In this document: in pieces, positions 21,367 through 33,312 of the stretch
Position numbering within the stretch: position 1 is the stretch's first letter
How the letters are laid out: each line of letters begins with the position of its first letter
NCBI GenBank assembly: GCA_014529385.2
Contig: CM043946.1
Coordinates: 36,955,558-37,019,557, forward strand
DNA length: 64,000 nucleotides
Source of the DNA: Adiantum capillus-veneris
Taxonomy: Eukaryota > Streptophyta > Polypodiopsida > Polypodiales > Pteridaceae
Direction of reading: 5' to 3'
Notes under the pieces: generated by a model
What the model saw: the letters and a program-made list of their open reading frames with translations, nothing else
Database searches by the model: none
What the model was told of the DNA's origin: nothing
Position numbers and translations under genes: made by a program

Positions 21367-22371
21367 GTGTTTGGTTTTCAAAGCATTGTAACTTGGGTAG
21401 CCAGGGCTTTCTCTTATCTGGAGTTTCATGGAAGAAGTGATGAAGATGTAGAAGACTTTTTGGAAAAGATGGAGGTTGCCTGCATTAGCAATGAGATTCA
21501 TGACCCAGCACAGATGTTACGTCTTCTCCAAATTTGTTTGAAGAGTGATGCACGAGTTTGGTCCAAATAATTTGAAGAAGATTTTCATGTGGTTGATCCA
21601 CCTGTAAGATTGAGTTGGGACAATCTAAGGCATGGATTGGAAATGGAGTTTGTGAAGACAGAAGATCCTGACAAAGTGTGGCAAGAAGTACAAGGTTTGG
21701 TGCAAAAGGAAGGTGAGCTAGTAGATGTGTACATACATAAGTTTTCATTGGCATGGGAGCGGATGTGCAAGGCTTTAGCACCACAAGTAGCTCCACCTGA
21801 CATGATGAAGAAGGACAAATTCTTGGCTGGTCTTTGGGAGAATATACGTTGGAGAGTGGAGCTAAAGAAGCCTAGGACATATGAAGATACATTGGAGGTG
21901 GCAAGGAAGAAAGAGTGGAAGCTGAGGAAAATGAGCCAGTTAGGGGTGGAGTCTTTGCCCATGAGGTCTGAATTTCAACCTATGGACTCTTTACAAGGTC
22001 GCATGCTAGGGGTTCATCATGAACCAATGGTTTTTGTTACTCCTCAGGTTATGCCAACAGTGGTCACTACAGCAGTGCAAGATGATGGGCTAAGGCAAGA
22101 CATGAGGCAAGTGGTAGATTTAATGAAGAATCTCAGTCTAAACATGCTAGGTCAAGTGGGAAATAATCAAGGTCGAGGGAGGTTTGCAAATCAGCCAGGA
22201 GGTGAAGAAAGACCTAGGAATGGTGTTGGACAAAGCAATGGTAGGTTCTGGAGGCAGATGCCCACATATTATAATTGTGGAGAGTTGGGACACATCAGCC
22301 CGCAATGTGATAAGCCACCAAGGATGGGGGGAGACATATATCCATTGCCAAGAAAGGTGCTAACTAGGTAA
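21367..22371 (+). pseudogene. Gypsy B gag
   Basis: Structural capsid/nucleocapsid protein. The capsid part includes GRSDEDVEDFLEKMEVAC and KDKFLAGLWENIRWRVELK, matching the retrotrans_gag region of D and E. A stop lies at 21568-21570. At about 22265-22310 the knuckle reads YNCGELGHISPQC: the first Cys of CCHC is lost (Tyr), while the second Cys, His and last Cys remain. The start codon is not certain, since the MSS start of D and E is not preserved. Confidence 0.78.
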
Positions 22372-23380
22372 AATGATTATGGCATTGAAATTAAGGGAGA
22401 AGAAGGAACCAGTGGATTAACCCAAGAGGAAAAGGGAAAGACAAAAGTGATAAGTGTGGTTACCTTGGAGAAGGCATCAAAGCTAGAGGATACATTAGTG
22501 ATGCCTATTGGGAAGAGGACCACGGAGGACAAGGAAGAAAGAAGTGCCCCAGGTCCTAGTAAGAAGAAGGGTAAGAGTCATGAAGGCGAGGATGTCAAGG
22601 CCAAGAGGAAAACGAGGGCTCGTTGCAAGTTTCATGTTTCAGATTTTCCACTAGGGGATAGGAAACTAAGCTATGACTTGAAGGAGGATCTGACAAGCAC
22701 GAAGGAAGATGTTACTTTTGGGCAGCTTATAGAGATGGTGCCTAAGCTAAAGCGATAGTGAAAGAGAATGGTTAACCCAATGGAGAAAGAGCCAGAGAGA
22801 GGTTCAGTGAAGGTGTTGGCAATGGATGAGCTACCAGACATTTGCCCAATAGTAGATGTGTGGCACAAAAGAAAAAATCTACGACAAGGTTATGTTGATG
22901 GCGGGGCTCAAATATGTGTCATAACACACTCATGCATTGAGAAGATGGGTCTTACAGTGAGTGGGGTGTCAGGCTTCCGGATTAGATTGGCAAACTATCA
23001 AAAAGTAAAATGTTTGGCTGTTGTAAAGAGCTTAGAAGTGAAGGAATATGATGCAAAGGCAGTGGTTGATTTTCATGTGATGCCAGCGGGGTTGGGAGTA
23101 TATCCTATTATACTGGGCAGACCATGGTTACGCGTAGTGAGAGATGTTCAAGATTGGAGCGACGTGGTACAATTAGCCTCTATGGAAAGACAAGTGCCAA
23201 GAAGCTATATAATATGGACACAAGGAAACGATTGGAGGAGCTTTATGAAGATGAGGATGAGTCTAGTGATGAAGACTATTCCATAGTGACTGATGAGGAT
23301 AGTGATAGTACTACCAACAGTGATGACGATGCTGATGTTGCATTTCTTTTAAAGAAATCTAGGAGTCTAGTTTAGTCGCA
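22372..23380 (+). pseudogene. Gypsy B gag-pol linker and aspartic protease
   Basis: After a stop at 22369-22371 the same frame continues through a Lys-rich linker and CKFHVSDFPLGD, then a stop near 22756. Protease follows with YVDGGAQICVIT near 22890-22925 (catalytic Asp in DGG) and YPIILGRPWL near 23102-23130. The frame is lost near 23125 and continues in another frame with an Asp/Glu/Ser-rich tail. This enzyme cuts the polyprotein in active relatives. Confidence 0.78.
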
Positions 23381-23473
23381 TTTACAAATGAGGTTGAAGA
23401 TGAAAGTGAAGGGGCTTATGAAGTGATTGAAGGGCTCATGTAAACCAAGGTTGAATTGTCAAAGAAGTAGGAA

Positions 23474-24900
23474 TTGATGACACAAATGATCAGAGGAGAC
23501 CTCTCAGCTATGGAGAAGGAGATATATTTGCACATGCTGGTTAGTTTTCCTTATTTGTTCATTACTTCATATGAAGAGATTAGAGGGTTCAAGGGAGAAG
23601 AGATGCATATAGATCTGAAAGAGGGTGCTAAGCCAGTGCGGAAAAGGCTAAGAAGGATGGGTCAAGAGAAAATGGAAGCCTTGCGGGAAGAAGTGGACAA
23701 GTTATTGAAGGCGGGGTTCATAGTCCCAGTGGAGACCACAGAATGGGTGAGTCCAGTAGTATTCAGTCCAAAGAAGGATGGGAAGTGGAGGATTTGTGTA
23801 GATTTTAAGCCCTTAAATGCAGCCACTAAGAAGAACTCATATCCTCTTCCATCCATTGATCAGATCTTGTGGCAGGTTATGAGAGGTACAGTGTGTGTGA
23901 TGGTTTTTCAGGCTATTTTCAATTGAAGATTTCTCTTAAAGACCGTACAAAGACAACTTTTATTACACCATGGGACTGTTATTGCTACACAATATTTCTA
24001 TTTCGGTTGTCAAATGGACCATCTTTCTATCAAGAGAGAGTAAATTGGGTGTTGGAACCATTCATTGGTAGTTGTGTTAAAGCTTTTATGGATGACTTCT
24101 GTGTCTACAGTAGTAGGGTTGAACGCCATGAGAAGCTGAAGATGATATTGGCTTGATGTGATGAATGTGGAGGACAACTAAATCCAAAGAAATTTCATCC
24201 AGCACAACCAAGGGTGAAGTTATTGGGCCATATGGTGTTAGAAAATGGCATTGAGGCTTATCTAGACAAGGTTAAGCCTATTATTCTTCTTCCATCACCT
24301 ACGACTACAAAGCAATTGGCAACCTTTATACACAAAGTGAAATACATGGCTTGGTTTATTCCATTGTCTTCACAAATCCTTTATCCATTACAACAAGTGG
24401 CAAAGCATGATCCATTGCAATGGGATGACAAGTGTGAAGAAGTGTTTCAAGAGGTGAAAGAGGTGTTAGGGGGGTTGTCAGCAATGCAGGCTCCTGATTG
24501 GGAGCAAGTGTTTTTTGTAAATCCATCAGTAGGGGATGATGCCATTGGAGCCATGCTATTGCAAAAGGGGAAGGGCAGCCATTATATGAGGCCAGTGTAT
24601 TGTGCAAGCCGAGTGCAGTTGGTAGCATAGAGAAAATTATCGGAAGTAGAGCTAGTGATGGCCAGTGTAATATTTGCTTGTCGACGATTTCGTCATTACT
24701 TGCTACCATGACCTTTTGTTTTATTAACGAGCTATGCCTTTTTGCCACAGTTAATTAATGGCACTAAAATGTCAAATCTGGTGAAGAAATGGGTAATTGA
24801 GCTGCAACAGTTTGAGTTCTCTTTTCTAGTGGAAGAAAGTACAAGAGCTACCCTAGCCTATTTGTTGACCTACAAGGAGAATACCCTTATTGTTAAGGAA
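23474..24900 (+). pseudogene. Gypsy B reverse transcriptase and Ty3-type RNase H
   Basis: RT fingers read LLKAGFIVPVETTEWVSPVV and CVDFKPLNAATKKNSYPLP (23700-23850). A frameshift near 23870 leads to the palm, with the catalytic box AFMDDFCVYS near 24085-24115, a FMDD form. RNase H at about 24500-24850 has NPSVGDDAIGAML and lacks the usual TDAS catalytic Asp, a known trait of the first RNase H in Tat elements. Stops lie near 24154 and 24628. Confidence 0.82.
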
Positions 24901-26742
24901 GAGGCAGTGCGAAAGGTCGTTGAAGAAGTGCCACAGATCAGCAATGCACATGTGTTGTTCTTTGATGGCTCATACATAAAGAGCCATGATGCAGCTTCAG
25001 GGGGTATAGCACTTTATGATCCGGAGGGGAAGCTAGTATGCAAGAGAGGGTTCAAATTGGATGCTCATAGTAACAATGAGGCTGAATATGCTACTTTGGA
25101 AGCTGGATTACACATTTGTTTGAAGCATGTGATAAGAAGGTTGAGCATAAAAGGTGATGCCTTGTTAGCGGTGAAGCAAGTGTTGGGTGTGTGGAAGAGC
25201 AAGAACACCTCATTGAAGGAAATGTGTTTCAAAATTAAAGGCCTGTTAGAAAAGTTCGAAGCATGGAGCATCACACACATTGAACGTGATCTAAATGGAG
25301 AGGCACATGAAGGAGCTCAAAGCATGATTGGGGAGTTATTTGTGTTGAGGACCAATTTACCTCTTTATCATGGCCGAGAAAGTTTGGCTCAAGAAGAGGA
25401 GTTTTTGCTAACAGTAATCGTTCTGAAGGACATTCAGAAGTCTAAGAAGTATGGCTTTGTGCGTAGAGCATACAGGTACAAATTGATTGGTGATGTCTTA
25501 TACATGAAAGGGGCTGATCTCGTGTTGAGACGTGTACCTTGGTTGGAGGATCTTTATAGAGTGTTGGAAGAGAATCATGAAGGCGCATGTGGCGGCCATT
25601 TTGCTCTAAAGATCACCTTGCATAAGATATTGCAAGAGGGGTGTGTATGGCCTAGTTTGCACAAGGGTGTTCACCATTGGTGTAGGTCTTGCAATAGGTG
25701 TCAAGCATTTGGGAAGAGGGTGTTGAAGCCAGAGCTACGAAAAAACCATTATGGCATTTGATGTGTTTGAAAAGTGGGGGATTGATGCAATAGGCCCGTT
25801 ACCTATCACCACAGGGGAAAAAGCTATATTTTGACTGCAGTAGACTATCTCTCTAGATGGGCAGAGGCTATAGCAGTAAAACAGATCACTGCAAAGGATG
25901 TGGAAAAATTTGTGTACGATGAAATATGTTGCAAGTTTGGGGTGCCCCTCGAGCTACTTTCTGATAAGGGGCCAGGATTTAGAGCTAAACTGCTAGACTT
26001 TTTATGCACGAAGATGAAGATTAGGCATCAGCATACCACTCCTTATTATCTGCAATGTAATGGCTTAAATGAAAGATTTAATGGTGAGTTGGTGCAAATT
26101 CTTTCAAAAGTGACAGAGCATCAAGGAAAGAATTGGGATTTGGAATTGCCTAGTGCATTATAGGCTTACCGTACTTCGGTGAAGACAGGTACAGGGTTTA
26201 CTCCATTTCATTTGGTATATGGAAAGGAAGCATTATTTCCCATGGAAGTAGAGTTGCCTGCGGTCAAGATGCTAGAGAAGTTGCTTGGGCCGCCTAGTGA
26301 TGCATTCAAAGAGAGGTTGTTATAGTTACAAGAGGTTCGACTGGATAGGATGAGTGCATTGGAACATTATGGGCAGATGCAAGATAAGGCTTTAGAAAAG
26401 ATAAACGAAAAGGTCAAAAGTAAGGGTATCAAGAAACATGACTTGGTTTTGTGCTACAATAGCAAGCTAGACAACACATTTCAAAAGAAGTTTCAAATTA
26501 AGTGGGAAGACCCTTTCAAGGTAGTGGAGTGTTGCCCGAATGGTACATATTAGTTGGCTAACCTGGATGGAATTCTACATAAGTCAAGGGTAAATGGATT
26601 GCGTCTTAAATATTATCATGCTAGATTGATGATGGTGGAGCAAGATGAGCTGTTTGTGGAGAAAGTAATGTATGTGAGGGATGAAGAGGCATGTCACGCG
26701 GCGAGTCTCATATCTCTTTTTGCTGCTGGTGATCATGATTGA
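24742..26742 (+). pseudogene. Gypsy B archaeal-type RNase H and integrase
   Basis: The second RNase H is at 24955-25330: FFDGSY (Asp), NNEAEYA (Glu), KGDALLAV (Asp), but the last site reads NGEAHEGA with His in place of Asp. Integrase follows: HEGACGGHF and CRSCNRCQ give the HHCC finger near 25570-25700, WGIDAIGPL the first Asp, LSDKGPGF the second, LNERFNGEL the Glu. Stops lie near 25759, 26161, 26323 and 26551, and one frame change falls near 25820. The tail keeps HKSRVNGLRLKYY. Confidence 0.82.
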
Positions 26743-26751
26743 TCTAGCAGG

Positions 26752-26770
26752 CTAGGGGATGGGCAAATTA
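26752..26770 (+). other. Polypurine tract of gypsy B
   Basis: The tract AGGGGATGGGCAAATTA directly precedes the 3' LTR start TGTCAGG. The pyrimidines in it suggest decay. Confidence 0.6.
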
Positions 26771-27925
26771 TGTCAGGATTTTTTTGGAGCAAGGGATTGC
26801 ACATATGTATATACCCATGCATGGTGCATCGAATAAAGAATTACCCATTTTCCAGAGCCAGGTGGTTACGTGGGCCCACATGTATATAGGTAAGACAACA
26901 TGTACATAGTGCATCGATTTTCACTATCACGAGTACTAGTGTGCTGTTTCTATAATAATGAGGAGTTGATAGCGTGTAAAACTTCTCAAGGAAGCTATCC
27001 ACGGGTCAACGACATGAGGTAAGCAGGTGTGTCAGATGGCATCTAGTGGCGACATGAGGTGGAATGGGGTCAATACTTGCACGTGGATAAGTACTGACAC
27101 AACGTGGGTGTTTTCTTGTGATAATTATGCAAGAAGGTCATCATGAGGACCATATTTTGGGGCCACTTCACGTAGTGTCGGCATGCATTATTGGAAAAAG
27201 TTAAGTGTCAGGTGTGCGGATGGATGCAGCATGGTGACAACTATGCACTGCGAGGCCACTTTTTGGCTTGTTCGGGGTCTCTTTGGGGTCAACTAAAAGG
27301 CCAAAGGTGCCCAAGTAATAAAGCTAAGTGTGGGAACTGAAAAACAAGAGAGAAGACCAGAAAAAACGTGGAGAGAAGAGGAGGAACAGCCGCAACTGTG
27401 TTTTTGCTGTTTTTGGAGCCTGTTTTGGCCATAAACTGCTCATCCGAGGTCGGATTTGAGCACTTTGACATTGTAGACTAGGGTTTTGGGCCGTTCCGGA
27501 CACGATGGAACTGTCCATTTTGCCAAATTACTTACTATTTTTTTGCTATTTTGGCTATGTAAGTTTCTCCTATGAGTGAAGCTTCTGCTTCAATTTGTGA
27601 TTGTATCTGGCATATTTTACCCATATTGTGTGAGCTATTTGCCCCATCCGTGTTGGCCCAAGATCAATTGTATCTAAACATCAGAAGTTCTCCTCTTTTG
27701 AGCTGAGTTTTTTGGGTGTGTGTGTGTGTGTGTCTCTCTGTGTGGAGTGGGCAAATGAATAGTCTCTCTCCTGTCACTCCATCGGTGTGTTCCCTGTCTC
27801 GGCCAGGTGGATTGTATAAGCCGAGTGGTGCCCCATAGTGTGTGTGTGTGTGTGTGTGTGTATCATCCTAAGAGTGTGTGTCAGGTCATTATAGAGGCAT
27901 TATGTGTGTTTTCATCCCGCTCACA
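26771..27925 (+). mobile_element. 3' LTR of gypsy B
   Basis: 1,155 bp, partner of 19222-20360. It carries two TG microsatellites (about 27716-27733 and 27838-27862) where the other LTR has poly(T) and a shorter TG run. Confidence 0.88.
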
Positions 27926-29382
27926 ACGCACACACACTTTTCATCTAGTATCAGAGCATAGGTTGCGGCGCTGGCATTGCAGTCATTCCTCCCTCTCTCG
28001 CGCACACTTCCCCCTCCCGGAGAGCTCTCCACGGATGGTTTCGGAAGCTTCACACTCGCGGTCGATCTTGGATTGTGAGTGGTCCGATTGGGAGCGGACG
28101 GTGATGGATAAGATCATGGATCGGCGATCACAAAGCTTGGAGAGCTTGTGGATCGCTTGCAGCATGGATCTGGCATAGTAGAAGCCAGATCGGAGCAAGA
28201 TCAGAGTGGCTCGGAGCGGATCGAGAGCATTGCAGCTCTTGGCACGGGAGCACTTGCTTGCACACACCCAATGATCGGGGGAAATCAACTTAGTGTAAAT
28301 TAGAATTTTCAGATTTGATATGTCTGTGTGGTAAGATCTGGAAGCATAGGAGTTTTGTTGCAGACAATCGAGATCTTTGTGAAGGAGACAATGAAGCAAG
28401 AGAAAGAAGTCAAATCTACATTTTCTATGTGTAAGGGGAAGAGTAAAGCTTAGAGAGCTTGAATGGGAAGTAAAGAAGAAGTTGCACTACCCTGATGCAA
28501 GTATTCACAATTGATTTGGGAGAAACGGGTGAAGAAGGTGGAAAACAAGGCAACACTACAACCCCGATAAGACTCATCAAAAGCAAGCAGGCATGGCCAA
28601 AGTAGATGGGAAGATCTGACGAGCCGATCAGTCACACACACATAGCAATCGAGATAGGGCTGAACATTGCTGCAAATCCGGATGCTCAGGGAGCGCATAA
28701 TCAGCCCATAGCAAGTAGGAAGCACACAAGAGCCATTGAGGGCACACAGTCTCTAGGGAAGTCGTGTGTGTGTGTATGAAGTTCCACCAATTTTTTGAAG
28801 CGAGCTTATCTGATTAGCAACATGGAAATGGCCATAATTGGGGTTGATATGATCTTCCCAGCCACACACAGGCTCACAAGATGCAAACAAGAGCGCTACA
28901 GAGAGTATGTAGGTCTCGGCCAGATTTTCAGAGGCTTGATTTGGCCTATGTGGAGCAACAAAATTTGTTTTTGTTTGCTGGCTCAAAAATTAAAAGCTTC
29001 ATAAACAGATTTAAGAACCTAGGCCGTGATTCCGATGATCGACATTACAATGGGACCAAGAAAGTCTTTCGCAAGGGAAGTGGTTTCTTCGATTGGTTGG
29101 TGATCAGCGCTAGTAGCTTGAGATTGCATGGCAACTGGTAAACAAACGGATAATACTAAGTGCCCGAAAGCCACAAGTGGTGAGATACAAGCGGCATATA
29201 CACATACTCCAATGCTTGCTAAGGAGTAGTATGTGGTAGTGGCAAAAATTTGTAGAGCGACCAAGTAGGTGAGTGCCTAGTGAGTGGCGTGTAAGTCTGG
29301 ACTACACTGGCATCGGTCTGGCCGCACCGGAGGTGGCGCTCACATATGATCAGCATGCTGACGACATATTTGGCGGTGACGT
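27926..29382 (+). mobile_element. Element X internal part (copia-like), between B and C
   Basis: The first 18 bases complete the X LTR. The primer-binding site follows, then about 1.4 kb with short broken frames and no recognisable gag. It is cut at 29382 by gypsy C (minus strand), with ACGT at the junction. Attribution to copia rests only on the primer-binding site. Confidence 0.45.
27946..27957 (+). other. Primer-binding site of element X
   Basis: TAGTATCAGAGC differs by one base from TGGTATCAGAGC, the standard initiator-Met tRNA site of plant copia elements. Confidence 0.6.
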
Positions 29383-31553
29383 TGTCAAGAAGTTGGCGGT
29401 CTTGCCAGGAAGGCACCGGGCCTCTTGCTGTGAGAGTTTGTGAGGAAGCTCAAGGGTTATGAGAAGGAGCTAAGATGTAAATAACATCTTAGCTAAAGAA
29501 GAAATGTAGCCAAAGAAGCCGCTCACTTTCCCTTACAAACACATACGTGATGGAGAGAACTCATGAAAGATAGTCAAAACAAAACAAAAATTAAAACATC
29601 GAGATTACGATGTTTTAATTTTATCCTTCCCATGATACGATCATGGGTAGGATAAAAGTGTTAATGGATGAGTGAATGATATTTAATTTTTGTTGTCCAA
29701 ATAAGCGACGGATTGCTCTTTGGAACTGTAGCTTTGTGCTTACTATAATGTATATGTTTTGTCTAGCGATGGGGATTAGTTGTGAGTATAAATCCTCTTA
29801 ATTCATAATAAAATAACCACACTCACATCAAAAGAGAAGTTATAGTCAATAATAGGTAGTATGATGGGATCTGGTGAGAGAAGTATTTAGTTGAGCCTTT
29901 CAGGACCAAATAGAAACACTATGCGTTGCTGAAAGTGAATATTTCGACTAATCCAAATGTTGACCCTAATAGATTGCACAGAATGGAATGAAAGAAGTCG
30001 CCTCTATGTGGATTATGGTTATTCATCGATGATATACTTAGTATGTTCAAAGATAAAGGTGTGAAAGAAGTGAAAGGAGAAGAAGAAGAGAGTTTCTCTC
30101 CCCAGCCCAGCAATAAGGATACTGCGAGGAGAGAAGTACCTGTAGCAAGGAGATTCTAGAGTTTGTGGAAGATAATGAGAACCTTAAGAGAGAGAGGTGC
30201 TTGTGAAAGATGAAGATATGGGTACTAACCTTGTGCACATAATTGTTTCCCGCAAGAAGGTTGTGCCCGTTACATTGACAAGATTGCTGCTTGAATACCT
30301 TCCAATGAAACAATTAGGACACAACAAGAGAGATGAAAGGAGGAGTAAAGATAGAATTAGAGATAGATCTAAGTGTGGTGGTGGTATTAAAGATAAATAA
30401 TGAGAGATAGAGAAGGAGTTAAAGACAAGTATTGGACTAGATATGCAAATGAAAGAAAAACTAGCAACATATATCTTACATGAGAGCAATCGCCACCACC
30501 TTAATGGAGAGAGAAGATGAGGCAAGACTTCAGCCTTTCTTCAAGAGAAAGTGTGGCACTAAGATGAGTGTGTCACTATGGAATTGAGCTATTCTCACTC
30601 ACTCATAACTTACCCCCAATGAAGAGAAGGTTGCCCTTTTTATATGTGAGGGAGCCATGTTTTACATAATCACTTGATTAGGCTAAAGAGTTAGCCCAAA
30701 TCAAATGTTGTTTGGATATTTCTTAAAACGGGCAATATTAGGACTCAAAATATCATGAAATTCATCATTTTTGGTCATTGAGGCTCCACGTGGGTGCATG
30801 ATGTATGTGGGCCCCACCTAGGCATCTTTTGTGTGGCTCCAGTACGGGGGCCCAACTTGTGTGTTTTGTCCTTCAAGGCATCTTTGAGGTGTCGCATTCA
30901 CATTCTTATGTCTTTTATCCTCCAAATATCTTATTTTATGGAAAAAGACCAAGATTACCTCTTTTCAGTTGATTCACCTGTTTACCATCTCTTCTTGCAG
31001 TGTAGTTGTGAGAGGGTTTTTCACTGGTTTCCCCATAACTTTTGACCTGTAACTCGGATTGACATGCTTCAAAAGGCAAAATTGGCCTACTAAAAGAGCT
31101 TGAATTGGTTTTGGCCTTTTCTCCACGCCCTTAGGTCAGTATTTTCAAATTGGGATGGTCCAAGAACCTTTGGATCTTCCTTTTCATAAAGTCTTCTAGT
31201 AGGCCCTTCCCTCTTGTATGTATCCAAGAAGGTTTGCATTATTGAAGGGTTATATTATTAAATAAATGTGAAAAGAAGAAAATAATTTATGTATGGTAGG
31301 GTATAGCTGAGATATTAGAAGAAATATACAAATGCTTTTCCCCCAGACAAAAAGAGGCACAATCATTGATACTTCTCTTGCAGTACTTTCCAATAGTAAT
31401 GTACATTTATATTACTTCAAAGGTAATACTAAGGTATGGTAGAAAGCTTTTATTTAGGCATACGAGTATTATATGAAGTATACTTATGCGTCAAAAGTCA
31501 CAAGATAAATCGTTTAACGCCCGTTCCCACTATATACGTGCCACAGCACGACA
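29383..31553 (-). mobile_element. 3' LTR of gypsy C
   Basis: 2,171 bp, TGTCAAGA...GCACGACA. A minus-strand TATA box (TATAAAAAGGG) is at about 30637-30645. It has a hairpin at 29587-29622 that is absent from the partner LTR. Confidence 0.88.
29587..29622. repeat. Perfect hairpin in the C 3' LTR
   Basis: Two 15-bp arms, AAAATTAAAACATCG and its exact complement, flank a 6-base loop. A second short inverted repeat (CCATGAT/ATCATGG) follows at 29629-29645. At the matching place in the other LTR (about 48210-48245) the right arm is missing. Confidence 0.85.
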
Positions 31554-31565
31554 TCCACCCCCTCT
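31554..31565 (-). other. Polypurine tract of gypsy C
   Basis: The minus strand reads AGAGGGGGTGGA directly before the LTR start, identical to that of gypsy A. Confidence 0.8.
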
Positions 31566-32705
31566 AAACCTGCATATCCTCCGGTATGTGCCACATTTTC
31601 TCTTTGTAAGATTATACCTCTTGTACATCTTCCTTGCTTTCTTCTCACTGGATGATTCCAGAGCTTCATGTTTACTTTGATCTTCACCTGTGTTTTGCTC
31701 TTCTTCCTCATCAACATCTTCTAGATCATTGTCTCCTCTTCTCTTAAACATTTTAATCCTTTTTCCTGCAATGGGAATCTTTACTTCTGTACCATCTAGT
31801 TCAGACAAGCTGTAAGTAGCATTTTCATGCACATGCTTTACAACATACGGTCCAAACCATCTTTTTGAGAACTTGCGCATGACTGTGTCTTGGTTATCAA
31901 GGCTGCTATCATACACTAAAACCCAGTCACCTTTGTCAATTTCTTTGCTCTTGAGTCGATGTCGCTTATCAAAGTAGTCCTTGTTTTTCAACCTTGCATT
32001 TTTGAGTCATTATTTTGCAGCTTCAATGTCTCCAGGTATTCTCTCTAGTTGACTTATACGAAGTGCAAGGAGATCTTCCTTGCTAAGCCCCTCTTGCCAA
32101 GGTAGTACATTCCATGTGGGAATTGTATCTTCAATCGGCATCATTGGCTTTTGACCATACATTAGCTCCGTAGGCATGTAGCCAGTTACTGAGCTATGTG
32201 TTGTACGATCAGCCCAGAAAGCATATGGTAACAGTTTTGGCCACTCACCAACTCTTCCTTCACAAGCCTTGGCCAAAGCTTTGATGATAGGAGGATGCCC
32301 TCTTTCACTCTTTCCATTGCCTTTAGGATTGTAAGCTGTAGTAAGAGAAAGCTTGATTCCTAATCTAGAAAAGAACTCCCTTGCTTCTTCGGCATCTAGT
32401 TCACCTCTATCTGCAGTGATTTTTCCCACACAACCATAACGACAAATCACCTCATCAAGAAGGAATTTGCACACAGCTTCTTTGTTTTAGCTCTTAATGC
32501 TCTTCCTTCAACCTGATTAGTTAGGTCTTCTCGTGCAAGAACCAAGTATCTCATCTACCAGAGTCCTAAAGGCATTGTGACTAGATCCACAACCCATTTA
32601 TAGTGCATGGCTAGTGGATATGTAGGGTGCAATCCATCACGATGTCGGACATTTGAATACATTTGACAAGTTACACATGACTCTACAAATTGAGATACAT
32701 CTTTA

Positions 32706-32999
32706 TACATACCCTTCCACCAATATTTTTCTTTCAACTTGGAAGGTTGCCGACACACCCCTATGTCCATCCCATAGACTCTCATGAAACTCTTGCATGA
32801 GCTTGAGTCTCTTTTTTACATATAACCCGTTGTGGTGTAGCACCCTTTTTTTTACATACCCTTCCATCAATATTTTTCTTTCAACTTGGAAGGTTGCCGA
32901 CACACCCCTGTGTCCATCCCGTAGACTCTCATGAAACTCTTGCATGAGCTTGAGTCTCTTTTTTACATATAACCCGTTGTGGTGTAGCACCCTTTTTTT
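32706..32999. repeat. 147-bp tandem duplication in the C integrase region
   Basis: Two nearly identical 147-bp copies (starts 32706 and 32853) differ at only a few bases. As 147 is 49 codons, the duplication keeps the frame and doubles a block with KKRVLHHNGLYVKKRLKL and ending in GHRGVSATFQ. Element A has a single copy. Confidence 0.85.
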
Positions 33000-33086
33000 T
33001 AGGATGCTTCCACAAGTAACCATCCCTGAAAAAGTACCCATATGCTTTCCTGCGTATCCTCTTGAATTCTTGTTCAGACCAATCAT

Positions 33087-33312
33087 CCTGTTTTATTAGA
33101 GTACTTAAGTAGCTTCCAATAAAAAGCCAATCACCTTCATAAAGCTCTTTCAAGAATGATTCAAGTAGATTAGTCATATAAACATTGTTACCTTTGACAT
33201 GAGAGATAAAATAGAACTTTGTGCCTACATCATCTCCCTCGTCAATCATTTGTGACTCATCTTCATACCTTGCCCTTGATAGCATATCTGCCACTGTATT
33301 GTCTTTACCTGC
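33087..33312 (-). pseudogene. Gypsy C RNase H end, right of D
   Basis: HSAGKDNTVADMLSRARYEDE is the C-terminal RNase H block with its last Asp in AD. Its upstream half lies at 43606-43780, beyond element D. YGYFFRDGYLWKHP further on resembles the start of the integrase finger region of gypsy elements. Confidence 0.8.

Larger units (their letters stand above)
19222..27925 (+). mobile_element. Gypsy element B (Tat-type), full length, decayed
   Basis: LTRs at 19222-20360 and 26771-27925 both start TGTCAGGA and end CGCTCACA. The order inside is primer-binding site, small ORF, gag, protease, RT, RNase H, a second (archaeal-type) RNase H, integrase, polypurine tract. The second RNase H marks the Tat lineage. 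A 4-bp ACGC duplication flanks it (19218-19221 and 27926-27929). Numerous stops and frameshifts show it is dead. Confidence 0.9.
31530..33070 (-). pseudogene. Gypsy C integrase and tail
   Basis: The HHCC finger Cys pair is CVTCQMYSN near 32650-32680. The core has KWVVDLVTMP, then TADRGELDAEEAREFF near 32380-32420 (catalytic Asp) and GKSERGHPPII near 32290-32320 (catalytic Glu). The tail includes WFGPYVVKHV (GPY module) and ends with an acidic DLEDVDEEEEQ stretch near 31700. Stops and a frame change occur near 32480-32560. A 147-bp in-frame tandem duplication (32706-32999) lies at the N-terminal finger. Confidence 0.82.

Noticed and set aside
28021-28178. Possible gag start of element X (frame around MVSEASHSRSI)
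   Set aside because: Too short, without any gag motif; kept only as part of the X internal region.
30184-30525. 113-codon hydrophobic frame, repeated at 48801-49142
   Set aside because: It lies in the C LTRs, on the low-complexity complement of GA-rich DNA; likely chance.
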